A model generated the notes under the pieces. That model saw only the letters and a program-made list of their open reading frames with translations. It searched no databases and was not told the origin of the DNA. Below are positions 39,552 through 48,296 of a DNA stretch of 64,000 nucleotides, in pieces. Location: positions 1-64,000 of the forward strand of contig JAXLXY010000007.1 of assembly GCA_046327715.1 (NCBI GenBank), read 5' to 3'. The DNA comes from JADJOM01 sp046327715. GTDB taxonomy: Bacteria > Gemmatimonadota > Gemmatimonadetes > Gemmatimonadales > GWC2-71-9. Each line of letters opens with the position of its first letter. Position 1 is the first letter of the stretch. The position numbers were made by a program, and so were the translations under genes.

Positions 39552-40064
39552 ATGGCAGCGGATTTCTTCCTTGGCGAGTCGCTGGTTGGTGAGGGCAATG
39601 AGATCGCCCACATCGATCTGGTCATCGGCAGCAAGAGCGGCCATGCCGGCGCGGCGTTCGTGAACGCGCTTGCCAACAACAAGGACGGGTTCACCACCCT
39701 CCTCGCCGTCGTGACCCCGAACCTTCCCTGCAAGCCCGACACCATCATGTTCAACAAGGTGACGATCAAGGGCGCGAAGCAGGCGGTGCAGATGTTCGGC
39801 CCGGCGCAGGCGGCCGTGGCCCGCGCGGTCGTGGACAGCGTGGCCTCGGGCGTCATCCCGAAGGACAAGGCGAACGACTGGTGCATCCTGGTCGGCGTGT
39901 TCATCCACTGGCAGGCCGCCGACGACAAGAAGATCTACCAGTTCAACTACGAGGCCACCAAGCAGTCCATCGAGCGGGCGCTGAAGGGCCTGCCGACGGT
40001 CGACTCGGTCCTCGCCGGCGCCAAGACCGCGCGGCATCCGTTCTCGGGCGTCGACAACGCCTGA
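39552..40064 (+). CDS. fae: Formaldehyde-activating enzyme
   Basis: A 170-residue enzyme that condenses formaldehyde with tetrahydromethanopterin to methylene-H4MPT. Family hallmarks are GEGNEIAHIDLVIG with the active-site His20, LLAVVTPNLPCKPDTIMFNKVTIKG and MFGPAQAAVARAV, ending HPFSGVDNA. The ATG at 39552 has GGAGG five bases upstream and gives the canonical family length; in-frame ATGs at 39495 and 39501 have no ribosome site and would add non-conserved residues. First gene of the C1 island, followed by mtdB. Confidence 0.95.
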   Translation: MAADFFLGESLVGEGNEIAHIDLVIGSKSGHAGAAFVNALANNKDGFTTLLAVVTPNLPCKPDTIMFNKVTIKGAKQAVQMFGPAQAAVARAVVDSVASGVIPKDKANDWCILVGVFIHWQAADDKKIYQFNYEATKQSIERALKGLPTVDSVLAGAKTARHPFSGVDNA

Positions 40065-40205
40065 GCCGGGTTCCCCGGCTGGTCCAGAGAGGGGCGGGGA
40101 TCCCCCCCGCCCCTCTTGTCGTTCACACGGGTGGCGTGCCACGGCGGCCGCCGCCGCACCGCGGACCCATCGGTCCCACCTCGCCTCGATCCGGATACCC
40201 GCGTC

Positions 40206-41078
40206 ATGCGCAACCTCCTGCTCCAGCTCGACAGCTCCCGGCTTCCCAGCGTGTTCGACCAGGTCGTTGCCTATGACGGCGGCGCGGACGAGATCATGAG
40301 CTACGGGGGCGTCACCCCCGAGGATGTCCGCGACCTGATCCACGGCTGCATGTTCACCCGCGGCGCCAAGGACCTGCGCCACACCGCGGTCTGGATCGGC
40401 GGCAACAACATGTCGCAGGGCGAGCAGCTGCTCGCGATGGCGGTGGACGCGATGTTCGCGCCGCTCACGGTGTCGGTGATGCTCGACTCCAACGGCTCCA
40501 ACACCACGGCGGTGGCCGCGGTGGTTAAGATCGAGCAGGCGGTGGGCGACCTGAAGGGCAAGAAGGTGGTGGTGCTGGCCGGCACCGGCCCGGTGGGCCA
40601 GCGCGCGGCGGGCCTGCTGGCCCGCGACGGCGCCCACGTGACCATCACCTCGCGGAAGCCCGAGCAGGGCGAGAAGGCGCGCCAGTTCATCAGCGCGCGG
40701 TTCAACGTGCAGGTGGAGTCCACCACCCTCTCGGACCCGGGCCAGCTGGCCAAGGTGCTCGATGGCGCCGAGGTGCTGCTCAATTCCGGCCCGGCCGGGG
40801 TGCAGATGGTGGCCAGGTCGGCGTGGACGGCGATCAAGTCGCTCAAGGTGGCGGTGGACCTCAACGCGGTGCCGCCACTCGGCCTCGAGGGCGTCGGCGT
40901 GGACGATGCCGGCGAGCGCCGGGACGGCGTCGTGGCGTACGGCGCGTTCGGCGTCGGCAACTTCAAGACCAAGCTGCACAAGCGCTGCATCGCCCGGCTG
41001 TTCGAGCGCAACGACCTGGTGCTCGACGCCGAGACGATCGCCGACATCGCCCGGGAGATGCACCGGACCGGCGGGTGA
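40206..41078 (+). CDS. mtdB: Methylene-tetrahydromethanopterin dehydrogenase
   Basis: A 290-residue NAD(P)-dependent enzyme oxidising methylene-H4MPT to methenyl-H4MPT. The N-terminal catalytic domain is followed by a Rossmann fold with KKVVVLAGTGPVGQRAAGLLA and, after the second strand, TSRKPEQ, where Ser-Arg rather than an acidic residue hints at NADP use. The C terminus (VGNFKTKLHKRCIARLF) fits the MtdA/MtdB family. The ATG at 40206 was chosen; upstream frame is Arg/Pro-rich. Gap of 141 bases to fae. Assignment to MtdB rather than MtdA rests on the H4MPT context. Confidence 0.9.
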   Translation: MRNLLLQLDSSRLPSVFDQVVAYDGGADEIMSYGGVTPEDVRDLIHGCMFTRGAKDLRHTAVWIGGNNMSQGEQLLAMAVDAMFAPLTVSVMLDSNGSNTTAVAAVVKIEQAVGDLKGKKVVVLAGTGPVGQRAAGLLARDGAHVTITSRKPEQGEKARQFISARFNVQVESTTLSDPGQLAKVLDGAEVLLNSGPAGVQMVARSAWTAIKSLKVAVDLNAVPPLGLEGVGVDDAGERRDGVVAYGAFGVGNFKTKLHKRCIARLFERNDLVLDAETIADIAREMHRTGG

Positions 41079-41109
41079 GCCCGCCGCCGGCGCCGGAGGG
41101 CACCGCGCG

Positions 41110-42129
41110 ATGACCCGCGTCATCGGCATCGATCCCGGCACCGTTTCGCTCGACCTCGTGGGCCTCGAGGATGGCCGCGTCTGGCTGGACCGGACGCTGC
41201 CGACCGCCGAGGCCCTCGCTGCGCCCGAGGCGCTCGTCGCGCTGCTCACGAGCGGCGGACCGCCCGACCTGATTGCCGGCCCCTCGGGCTACGGCTTGCC
41301 GCTCATCCCGGCGGCCACGGCCACCGACGAGGATTACCGGCTCGCCTTCCTTGCCGACGCGACGAATACCTCGGGGATCGGGGGCCTGCGGCGCCTGGCC
41401 CGGGCCATCACCGCCGCCGGCCTCCCGATGGTCTTCACCCCCGGGGCCATCCACCTTCCCACGATTCCCTCGCACCGCAAGCTCAACCGGGTGGATCTCG
41501 GCACGGCCGACAAGGTGGCCGCCGCGGCGCTCGGCGTGTGGGACCAGGCCCGTCGCACCGGCGGCCCCGCCGCGACGTCGTTCCTCCTGCTCGAGCTGGG
41601 CGGCGCGTTCACCGCGGCCCTCGCGGTGGCGGCAGGCGCCATCGTGGACGGCATCGGGGGGACCGCCGGCCCGGTGGGGTGGCAGTCGAGCGGGGGATGG
41701 GATGGCGAGGTGGCCTTCCTGGCGGGTGCGGTGACGAAGGAGATGCTGTTCCGCGGCGGCACCGATGGCCGGCCTGACCTGCTGGCCGCCTACCTCGAGG
41801 GCGCGGAGAAGGCGGTGCGGTCACTGCTGGTCTCGGTGCCCGCGCCACGCGAGATCCTGTTGTCGGGCCGCCAGGCGACCTCGCCCGCGGTGCGCGACCC
41901 GCTGGTGGCGCGGTTGTCGGCGGTGGCGCCGGTGCGGACGCTGGAGGGATTTGCCTCGGTCGCCAAGCAGGGGGCGCAGGGCGCGGCGCTGCTCGCGGAC
42001 GGCCTGGCCGGCGGGGAGCACCGGGACATCGTGGCGGCCCTGCAGCTTCGTCAGGCGCGGGGCACCGTGCTCGACCACCTGCGGGTCATCTCCCCGACCG
42101 ACGCACGCCGACGGCTCGGGCTGCCCTAG
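41110..42129 (+). CDS. DUF1464 family ASKHA-fold protein
   Basis: A 339-residue protein with the sugar-kinase/Hsp70-type phosphate loop at the N terminus (VIGIDPGTVSLDLVGLEDG) and a second nucleotide-binding strand (FLLLELGGAFTAALAV). DUF1464 is annotated as a predicted butyrate-kinase-like family mainly in methanogenic archaea. Here it directly follows mtdB (31 bases) inside the C1 island, pointing to cofactor or C1 function rather than butyrate. Its TAG overlaps the stop of the convergent MfnF-like gene (shared CTAG). Confidence 0.75.
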   Translation: MTRVIGIDPGTVSLDLVGLEDGRVWLDRTLPTAEALAAPEALVALLTSGGPPDLIAGPSGYGLPLIPAATATDEDYRLAFLADATNTSGIGGLRRLARAITAAGLPMVFTPGAIHLPTIPSHRKLNRVDLGTADKVAAAALGVWDQARRTGGPAATSFLLLELGGAFTAALAVAAGAIVDGIGGTAGPVGWQSSGGWDGEVAFLAGAVTKEMLFRGGTDGRPDLLAAYLEGAEKAVRSLLVSVPAPREILLSGRQATSPAVRDPLVARLSAVAPVRTLEGFASVAKQGAQGAALLADGLAGGEHRDIVAALQLRQARGTVLDHLRVISPTDARRRLGLP

Positions 42130-43166
42130 GCGGTCTCCAGGGCGAGCACCGCCACCGCCACCGCCGGGGCACAGTCCGCGAGGTGGCCGGCCCCGGCCGA
42201 CGCGCGTGGGAAGAGCGCGGCGAAGTCGAGCGCAGGGCGCCCGACCCGTCGCGCGAGCTCTGGCACCAGGAACCGGCCCACCCCGGCGCCCACCAGCGGG
42301 GCATCGGCCGGCAGCAGGCCGCGCGACAGCTGGCGGGCGCTGGCGCCAGCCAGCCGTTCCACCTGGAGCCGCCGGAATTCCCGGGCGACGACTTCCCACT
42401 CCTCCAGCGTGAAGGCCTCGAGATCGCGGCCGATCATCCGGCCGATGCGGCGTGCGCTATCGGGAATGTCCTTGGCCCCGCCATCCGCGGTGGGATGCAG
42501 GTCGGCATGCCCGGGCAGTTCCCGGGTCACCCGGTAGACGTCCGCCGTGGTGGCGAAGTGCTCCGCCATGAGCGGCACCCGGTCGGCGCCCACCGGCACC
42601 GCCTCGCCGAGCGCCATGAGCGGCGTGCGCACCACCCCGGTGTAGACCAGCTCACCGCTCACCAGCCGGTGATAGTCGCCGGCGCCGGTGGAGCGCACCG
42701 CTCCGGCCACCACCGGCACCAGGTCGGTCGTGGTGCTCCCGATGTCCACGAAGAGCGCGGCGGGCAGCCGCCGCGCCACCAGGGCGGCGCTCGCCAGCCA
42801 GTTGGCGGAAGCGATCGCCTCGGCATGCGCCGGGACGTCCTCAGGTCCCACGAATCGTGCCCCGTCGGTGAAGTACCGGAGCTCAACGGCGGGCAGGAGC
42901 CGTCGCATGACACCGGCGAGGGCCACCACGCCTTCCCGGCGCCCGGGGAAGAGGTCGGCCATCTCGCCGGTCATGGTGATGACGTGGCGCTCCGCCACCC
43001 CGACCACGGCGCGGGCGTGGGCCATCGCGGCCTCGAGGTGGTGCAGTCCCTGCCAGAGTGGGCAGGCGACCTGGGCCACGGCGTGCACCTCGCCCTCCGG
43101 ACCCACGCGGGCCGCCTTGAGGTGCGCACCGCCCAGGTCCCAGCCGATGACCGCATCAGGAGACAT
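42126..43166 (-). CDS. mfnF: MfnF-like H4MPT-linked C1 pathway protein
   Basis: A 346-residue ASKHA-fold protein of the hydantoinase/oxoprolinase-like group always found with H4MPT genes. Motifs are GWDLGGAHLKAARV at the N terminus and FVDIGSTTTDLVPV in the middle, with GELVYTGVVRTPLMAL. In methanogens MfnF couples the furan diphosphate to the tyramine-glutamate part of methanofuran; in bacteria the analogous cofactor is methylofuran. It overlaps the ATP-grasp gene upstream by 11 bases. Name by family resemblance, not biochemical proof. Confidence 0.82.
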   Translation of the reverse strand: MSPDAVIGWDLGGAHLKAARVGPEGEVHAVAQVACPLWQGLHHLEAAMAHARAVVGVAERHVITMTGEMADLFPGRREGVVALAGVMRRLLPAVELRYFTDGARFVGPEDVPAHAEAIASANWLASAALVARRLPAALFVDIGSTTTDLVPVVAGAVRSTGAGDYHRLVSGELVYTGVVRTPLMALGEAVPVGADRVPLMAEHFATTADVYRVTRELPGHADLHPTADGGAKDIPDSARRIGRMIGRDLEAFTLEEWEVVAREFRRLQVERLAGASARQLSRGLLPADAPLVGAGVGRFLVPELARRVGRPALDFAALFPRASAGAGHLADCAPAVAVAVLALETA

Positions 43167-44130
43167 GCGCCGCCTCGAGGTCGAGGGTCACGGCGCGGTC
43201 CGCGGCGCGCCGGTGAGCCGCGAGGCCCAGGACGAGCGCGGCCAGGTTGATCCCGACCGCTGCACGCAGGGCACAGGCGGACGTGGTGAGCCGCGGGTTC
43301 ACCTCGACGACCACCGGGCCGGCGGGCGTGGCGAGCAGGTCCACCCCGACGTAGCCGGCCAGTCCGGGGATCGCCGCCACGACCTGCCCCCCGAGCCTCG
43401 CGCAGGCTCCATCGTGGTCGGGCAGCGCGTTGACCTCGAGAGCCCGCAGGCGCACCGCGCCCCCGTGCACTTCGACCCGCTGCCGGTTCACCGCCAGCAG
43501 CTCCACGCCGGCGGGCGTGGCGAGCAGGGAAAGACTTCGCGACTCCCCGTCGATCCACGGCTGCGCCACCCAGCGACCGGGGTGCCGGGAAAGCGATTCC
43601 CGGGCGGCGTGAACATCGGGGACCTGGTGGGTATCCTCGGCGCCGGCGCCATCGTCCGGCTTGAGCACCCAGGGCCCAGGCCAGGCGGGGAGCTCTGCGG
43701 CGGTCCGGAAGGTGGGGATCGTGGAGAGGTGCGCGGCGGCGAGGCGTTCGGCGGTGGCGGCCTTGCTGGCGGCGATGGCGACTGCCTCCGGGGCGGAGCC
43801 CACCAGCACGCGGCCGGCGCCGCGGGTGGCGAGCGCGAGCGCCTCGAGGACGCCGCCGGTCTCCGGGGCGGTCGGCCACGCGGCATCGACCGCGGTCAGG
43901 CCCCGGCGATAGAGCGCCAGCGGCGATTCGCCCGGCCGGGGCTCGAGGGCATGCACCCCATCCAGCGGAGGCAGCCGGGGATCGCGTGAGGTGAGCACCT
44001 CGACCGGCAGGTCGGCCAGGTCGCGCAGGAGGGCACGGACCATGAGGTCGGCTTCGTGCACCAGTGCGGGCGGCGGGGAGGCATCGAGCATCCCGCCGCC
44101 GGTCACGTACTCATACAGGAAGAGCCTCAT
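43156..44130 (-). CDS. mfnD: MfnD-like ATP-grasp ligase
   Basis: A 324-residue ATP-grasp enzyme. The N terminus has LFLYEYVTGGGM, seen in MfnD (tyramine-glutamate ligase) and relatives; the ATP-binding loop includes PWVLKPDDGAGAEDTH, and metal ligands lie in VVEVNPRLTTS. In bacteria, where the cofactor carries tyrosine instead of tyramine, it would attach Glu to that residue. Overlaps the neighbouring ATP-grasp gene by ATGA and mfnF by 11 bases, forming a three-gene operon. Confidence 0.82.
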   Translation of the reverse strand: MRLFLYEYVTGGGMLDASPPPALVHEADLMVRALLRDLADLPVEVLTSRDPRLPPLDGVHALEPRPGESPLALYRRGLTAVDAAWPTAPETGGVLEALALATRGAGRVLVGSAPEAVAIAASKAATAERLAAAHLSTIPTFRTAAELPAWPGPWVLKPDDGAGAEDTHQVPDVHAARESLSRHPGRWVAQPWIDGESRSLSLLATPAGVELLAVNRQRVEVHGGAVRLRALEVNALPDHDGACARLGGQVVAAIPGLAGYVGVDLLATPAGPVVVEVNPRLTTSACALRAAVGINLAALVLGLAAHRRAADRAVTLDLEAAHVS

Positions 44131-45275
44131 GGCGCCTCCCGCGGAGGGTCCGCAGCGCCGATCGCGGCCCGGAGGAGGGCTGCGCCTTCCCGCGCGGCAG
44201 CGGCGGCTTCCGCGGGCGTCGGTCGCTCTGCGAACACGGTGCAGACGGGATCACCGGCGCGGAAGGCGGTGCCGGGCGTCGGGAGGTCGCGGCACCACGC
44301 GGGAAAGGCGAAGGCCGGCCCCGGCGACCAGTCGCGGGGGGCCGTGACGATGGTCGAGGCACGAGCGGCACCAGGCGCCGGGACGGTGGCGGGGAGCTCA
44401 CCGGCGCAGGCGCGAAGGTGCCGGTCGAACAGGCCGGAGTTCCAGTCGGGGTCGTAGAGCTCGAGCGTCGCGGTGGGGCGTGGGTTGAGTTCGAGCACGG
44501 ACAGCCGATCCTGCTCCAGGAGGAAATCCAGCCCGTTCAACCCCACCAGGCCCAGCGCCGCCACCAGCGCGTCGAGCCAGCGGTCGAGGGAGTCCAGGAT
44601 GGCCGGGGGCAGCGGCACGCCGCCGACTGCACCACCATAGATGAAAGGCAGGCCAGGCTGCGGGGCGACCCACTGCTCACTGCAGCCGATCCGGCGCGCC
44701 CGCCGACCGTCGGCGAGGAACAGCGTGGAGAGGGTCCGGCCGGGCTCGCGGCGCTGGAAGTAGGCACCGCGCCGGGCCGCGCGCGCGGTGGCGGGCTGGA
44801 CGTGGATGCCGCCGGCGCCCCCGACGCGCTTCCACAACCAGTCGCGCGGCTCCGGGGGCGCCACACGCCGGACCTCCGGGTGCGGCACGCCCAGGCGGTC
44901 CAGCAGCGGGAAGAACCAGTCGGGGTCCTTCGCGGCGGCGACCACCTCCGGCGGATTCCCTGCGAGCCGCCGACCCTCGGCGAGGCGCCCCAGGAGCCCG
45001 ATGCGTCCCTCGAAGCCCGAGCCGGCCACCAGGCCGGCGCTGGCGTGGGGTGGCGCGAGTTCGTGGGCGGCGCGGAGGAGCGCGCGGCGGTCGAATCGCG
45101 GGGCACCGGGGGCCGCCACGGCGCGCGCCGCCAGGGCAACGGCGCGGGTGTCGCGGTCGGTGAAACAGTCGAGCACCACCACGCGATGCCCGCCGCGCGC
45201 GGCCGACGCGGCGAGCATCCTGCCGCTGATGGCCACCACCAGCCAGGGCGCCACCTGCGCGCCGTCGGCGCTCAC
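44127..45275 (-). CDS. Second ATP-grasp protein of the methanofuran set
   Basis: A 382-residue ATP-grasp family protein. It starts VVAISGRMLAASAARGGHRVVVLDCF, has the nucleotide region WLWKRVGGAGGIHV and the metal-binding strand GLNGLDFLLEQDRLSVLELNPRPTA. Homologues accompany H4MPT genes in methylotrophs as unassigned ORFs. Formation of the gamma-glutamyl chain of the furan cofactor is a reasonable inference. It heads the minus-strand operon and shares its promoter region with fhcB. Confidence 0.8.
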   Translation of the reverse strand: MSADGAQVAPWLVVAISGRMLAASAARGGHRVVVLDCFTDRDTRAVALAARAVAAPGAPRFDRRALLRAAHELAPPHASAGLVAGSGFEGRIGLLGRLAEGRRLAGNPPEVVAAAKDPDWFFPLLDRLGVPHPEVRRVAPPEPRDWLWKRVGGAGGIHVQPATARAARRGAYFQRREPGRTLSTLFLADGRRARRIGCSEQWVAPQPGLPFIYGGAVGGVPLPPAILDSLDRWLDALVAALGLVGLNGLDFLLEQDRLSVLELNPRPTATLELYDPDWNSGLFDRHLRACAGELPATVPAPGAARASTIVTAPRDWSPGPAFAFPAWCRDLPTPGTAFRAGDPVCTVFAERPTPAEAAAAAREGAALLRAAIGAADPPREAP

Positions 45276-45348
45276 GGCTCAAGCCCGGGATCAGGGTCGC
45301 GATAATTATGCACCGGGGGAGTTTAGCAGCTATTATGTTCCGTTGACC
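45276..45348. promoter_or_regulatory. Divergent promoter region between ATP-grasp and fhc operons
   Basis: This 73-base gap is the AT-richest place in the island: ATAATTATG at 45302-45310 and CTATTATG at 45330-45337. TATTAT at 45331-45336 could be the -10 of the fhc operon, putting the transcript start about six bases before the chosen fhcB ATG; CATAAT on the minus strand could serve the ATP-grasp operon. Neither operon has a Shine-Dalgarno before its first gene. Confidence 0.55.
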
Positions 45349-46626
45349 ATGTCCGGTTCTCCCATGCCAGCACCCGATCGTCCCGCCGCGACCTGCCCCT
45401 TCTGCGGGCTGGTATGCGACGACCTGCGGCTCGGCCCCGCGCCCACGGGGCTCGCGGTGCTGGCCAATGGGTGCGCGGTGGCCGCGCGCGGCTTCGGGCA
45501 TGCGGCGGCCGCCATGGCACCGCGCATCGCCGGCGCGCCCGCCACGCTCGCCGAGGCAGCGGCGGCGGCGGCGCGGCTGCTCGGGGCGGCACGACGGCCG
45601 CTGATCGGCGGGCTCGGTACCGACGTACAGGGGGCGCGGGCCGCCTGCCGACTCGCCGACGTGACCGGGGCAGTCCTGGACCACATGAACGGTGCGGGGG
45701 CCACCCGCAACCTGCTGGTGCTGCAGGACAGCGGGTGGATCACCACCACGCTCTCCGAAGTCCGCAACCGCTGCGACCTCCTCGTCCTTGCCGGGGGCGA
45801 CGTCACCAGCCGCTTCCCCCGATTCTTCGAGCGCACCATCGCCGCCCCCGAGGCGCTGTTCGGCGGCGACCGCCAGTGCGCCACGGTGTTCCTCGGCCGC
45901 GGCCCGCAGGCGGGGGTGACGCTCCCGGGGCCGGTCGAGGTGATCGGCTGCGAGGTCGAGGAGCTGGGCCAGGCGTTCGGCCTGATGCGCGCGCTGCTGG
46001 CGGGGCGTCCGGTGCAGGCCGCGGGGGCGGCGGGCGTGCCGCTCGCGGTGTGGCAGGGGCTGGTGGACCGGATGCGCGCCGCGAAGTACGGCGTGGTGGC
46101 ATGGGCGGCGCCCGACTTCGACTTTCCCCACGCCGAGCTGGCGATCCAGGCCCTGTGCGAGCTGGTGAAGGACCTCAATCGCGACACCCGGTGCTCGGGG
46201 CTGCCGCTGGGCGGCAGCGACGGGGACATCACGGCCGACGCGGTGTCGCTGTGGCAGACCGGGTTCGGCCTGCGCGCCGCCTTCGGCGAGGGCGGCCCCA
46301 CGCAGGACCTGCACCAGCATGCGACGGCGCGGCTGCTCGCCTCCGGTGAGGCCGACGCCCTGGTGTGGGTGTCGAGCTTCGACCCGGCGCGCACGCCGCC
46401 CGAGACGCGGGTGCCCACGGTGCTGCTCGGGCACGCGGCGATGACCCTGCCCGCGGCCCCGGCGGTGTTCATCCCGGTCGGCACGCCGGGAGTGGACCAC
46501 GCCGGGCACCTCTTCCGTACCGACCGGGTGGTGGCGCTGCCGCTCGCCGCGCAGCGCGCGAGCGCGCTGCCGAGCGTCGCCGAGGCCCTGGACGCCATCG
46601 CGGCCGCGCTCGAGGGAAGCCGCTGA
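45349..46626 (+). CDS. fhcB: Formyltransferase/hydrolase complex subunit B
   Basis: A 425-residue relative of formylmethanofuran dehydrogenase subunit B. The N-terminal CxxCxxxC is kept (Cys16, Cys19, Cys23), but where archaeal FwdB has the metal-ligand Cys in a Cys-His-Gly-Pro motif this protein reads NGAGATRN (residues 114-121). Loss of that ligand matches bacterial FhcB, which lacks the tungsto/molybdopterin and acts as a structural part of a formyl hydrolase. ATG 45349 was used; ATG 45364 is an alternative. Overlaps fhcA (TGATG). Confidence 0.9.
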   Translation: MSGSPMPAPDRPAATCPFCGLVCDDLRLGPAPTGLAVLANGCAVAARGFGHAAAAMAPRIAGAPATLAEAAAAAARLLGAARRPLIGGLGTDVQGARAACRLADVTGAVLDHMNGAGATRNLLVLQDSGWITTTLSEVRNRCDLLVLAGGDVTSRFPRFFERTIAAPEALFGGDRQCATVFLGRGPQAGVTLPGPVEVIGCEVEELGQAFGLMRALLAGRPVQAAGAAGVPLAVWQGLVDRMRAAKYGVVAWAAPDFDFPHAELAIQALCELVKDLNRDTRCSGLPLGGSDGDITADAVSLWQTGFGLRAAFGEGGPTQDLHQHATARLLASGEADALVWVSSFDPARTPPETRVPTVLLGHAAMTLPAAPAVFIPVGTPGVDHAGHLFRTDRVVALPLAAQRASALPSVAEALDAIAAALEGSR

Positions 46627-48296
46627 TGCTGATCCGGCTGGCGGGGGGCCGGGTGTACGACCCGGCGCACGGCATCAACGGCGAGATCCGCGACGTGTGG
46701 GTGCGCGACGGGCGCATCGTGGCCGCGCCGGGGCCCGACGCGACGGTCGACCAGACGTACGACCTCACCGGCCGGGTGGTGATGGCGGGCGCGATCGACA
46801 TGCACACCCACATCGGCGGCGGGAAGCTCAATATCGCGCGCGCGATGCTGCCCGAGGATCACCGGCGCGACCCGCGGCCGCGCACGGGGCTCACCCGCGC
46901 CAGCTGCGGCCACGCGGCGCCCGGCACGCTGGCCACGGGCTACCGCTACGCCGAGATGGGGTACACGGCCTGCTTCGAGCCGGCGATCCTGCCGGTGAAC
47001 GCGCGGCAGGCGCACCTCGAGATGGGCGACACGCCGCTGGTGGACAAGGGCGGCTACGTGATGCTCGGCAGTGACGACTTCCTGCTCCGACTGATGGCGT
47101 CGGGGGCGGAGCAGTCGCTGATCAACGACTACGTGGGCTGGACCCTCAACGCCACCCGGTGCATGGGCATCAAGGTGGTGAACCCCGGGGGGATCTCGGC
47201 GTTCAAGTTCAACCAGCGGCGGTTCGAGCTGGACGAGGCGCACCCGTATTACGGGGTCACCCCGCGCGACATCCTGCGGGTGCTGTCCCGCGCGGTGCAC
47301 GAGCTGGGGGTGCCGCACCCGCTGCACGTGCACTCGAGCAACCTCGGGATGCCGGGGAACTATCCCACCACGCTGGGCACGATCGACGCGGCCGATGGGC
47401 TGCCGATCCACCTGACGCACATCCAGTTCCACAGCTACGACACCGAGGGCGACCGGAAGTTCTCCTCCGCCGCGGCCCGGATCGCCGAGAAGATCAACCG
47501 CACGCCGAACGCCAGCTGCGACGTGGGACAGATCCTGTTCGGGCAGACGGTCACCGCCTCGGGCGACAACATGACCCAGCACCGCAACTCCGGGCTGGCC
47601 AGCCCGAAGAAGTTCGTGGTGATGGACATCGAGTGCGACGCCGGGTGCGGGGTGCTGCCGTTCAAGTACCGCGACCAGAACTTCGTGAACGCGCTGCAGT
47701 GGGCCATCGGCCTCGAGATCTTCCTGCTGGTGGATGATCCCTGGCGGGTCTTCCTGACCACCGACCACCCCAACGGCGCACCGTTCACCACCTATCCGCA
47801 CCTGATCCGGCTGCTGATGGACAAGACCTTCCGCAACGAGCGGCTCGGCCTCATCCATCCCGATGCCAAGGCGCTGTCCACGCTGGGCAGCCTCGACCGC
47901 GAGTACTCGCTATACGAGATCGCGGTGCTCACCCGGGCCGCGCCGGCCCGCCTGCTCGGCATCGCCGACATCGGGCACCTGGGCGCGGGCGCCACCGCCG
48001 ACATCACGGTGTACCGCGACGAGCCGGACCGGGAACGGATGTTCACCGCGCCCGAGTACGTCTTCAAGGACGGCCGCCTGGTGGTGCGTGACGGCAAGGT
48101 GGTGCAGGTGACCTGGGGCCGGTACCACATGGTGGCCCCGGCGTACGACCGGGGCATCGAGCGGCGGCTGGAGGAGCACTTTGCCCGCTACCAGACGATG
48201 CGGGCGGACAGCCTCCGGATCTCCAACGACGAGATGGCGGCCTTCGGCCATGGGGCCGACCTGCGGACCCATCCCTGCCGCGGGGGCGCCCGGTGA
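46626..48296 (+). CDS. fhcA: Formyltransferase/hydrolase complex subunit A
   Basis: A 556-residue amidohydrolase-fold subunit that hydrolyses the formyl-furan cofactor to formate. The zinc site is intact: HxH at His60 and His62 (DMHTHIGGG), a Lys candidate for carboxylation in MGIKVVNPGG, His residues in HPLHVHSSNLG and THIQFHSYD, and Asp in LTTDHPNGAP. These agree with FwdA/FhcA. The gene overlaps fhcB by one base and fhcD by four. Confidence 0.94.
   Translation: MLIRLAGGRVYDPAHGINGEIRDVWVRDGRIVAAPGPDATVDQTYDLTGRVVMAGAIDMHTHIGGGKLNIARAMLPEDHRRDPRPRTGLTRASCGHAAPGTLATGYRYAEMGYTACFEPAILPVNARQAHLEMGDTPLVDKGGYVMLGSDDFLLRLMASGAEQSLINDYVGWTLNATRCMGIKVVNPGGISAFKFNQRRFELDEAHPYYGVTPRDILRVLSRAVHELGVPHPLHVHSSNLGMPGNYPTTLGTIDAADGLPIHLTHIQFHSYDTEGDRKFSSAAARIAEKINRTPNASCDVGQILFGQTVTASGDNMTQHRNSGLASPKKFVVMDIECDAGCGVLPFKYRDQNFVNALQWAIGLEIFLLVDDPWRVFLTTDHPNGAPFTTYPHLIRLLMDKTFRNERLGLIHPDAKALSTLGSLDREYSLYEIAVLTRAAPARLLGIADIGHLGAGATADITVYRDEPDRERMFTAPEYVFKDGRLVVRDGKVVQVTWGRYHMVAPAYDRGIERRLEEHFARYQTMRADSLRISNDEMAAFGHGADLRTHPCRGGAR

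Noticed and set aside
45349..46626. Tungsten/molybdenum formylmethanofuran dehydrogenase (CO2-reducing)
   Set aside because: The metal-ligand Cys is missing and no FwdD/F/G-type or polyferredoxin genes are present.
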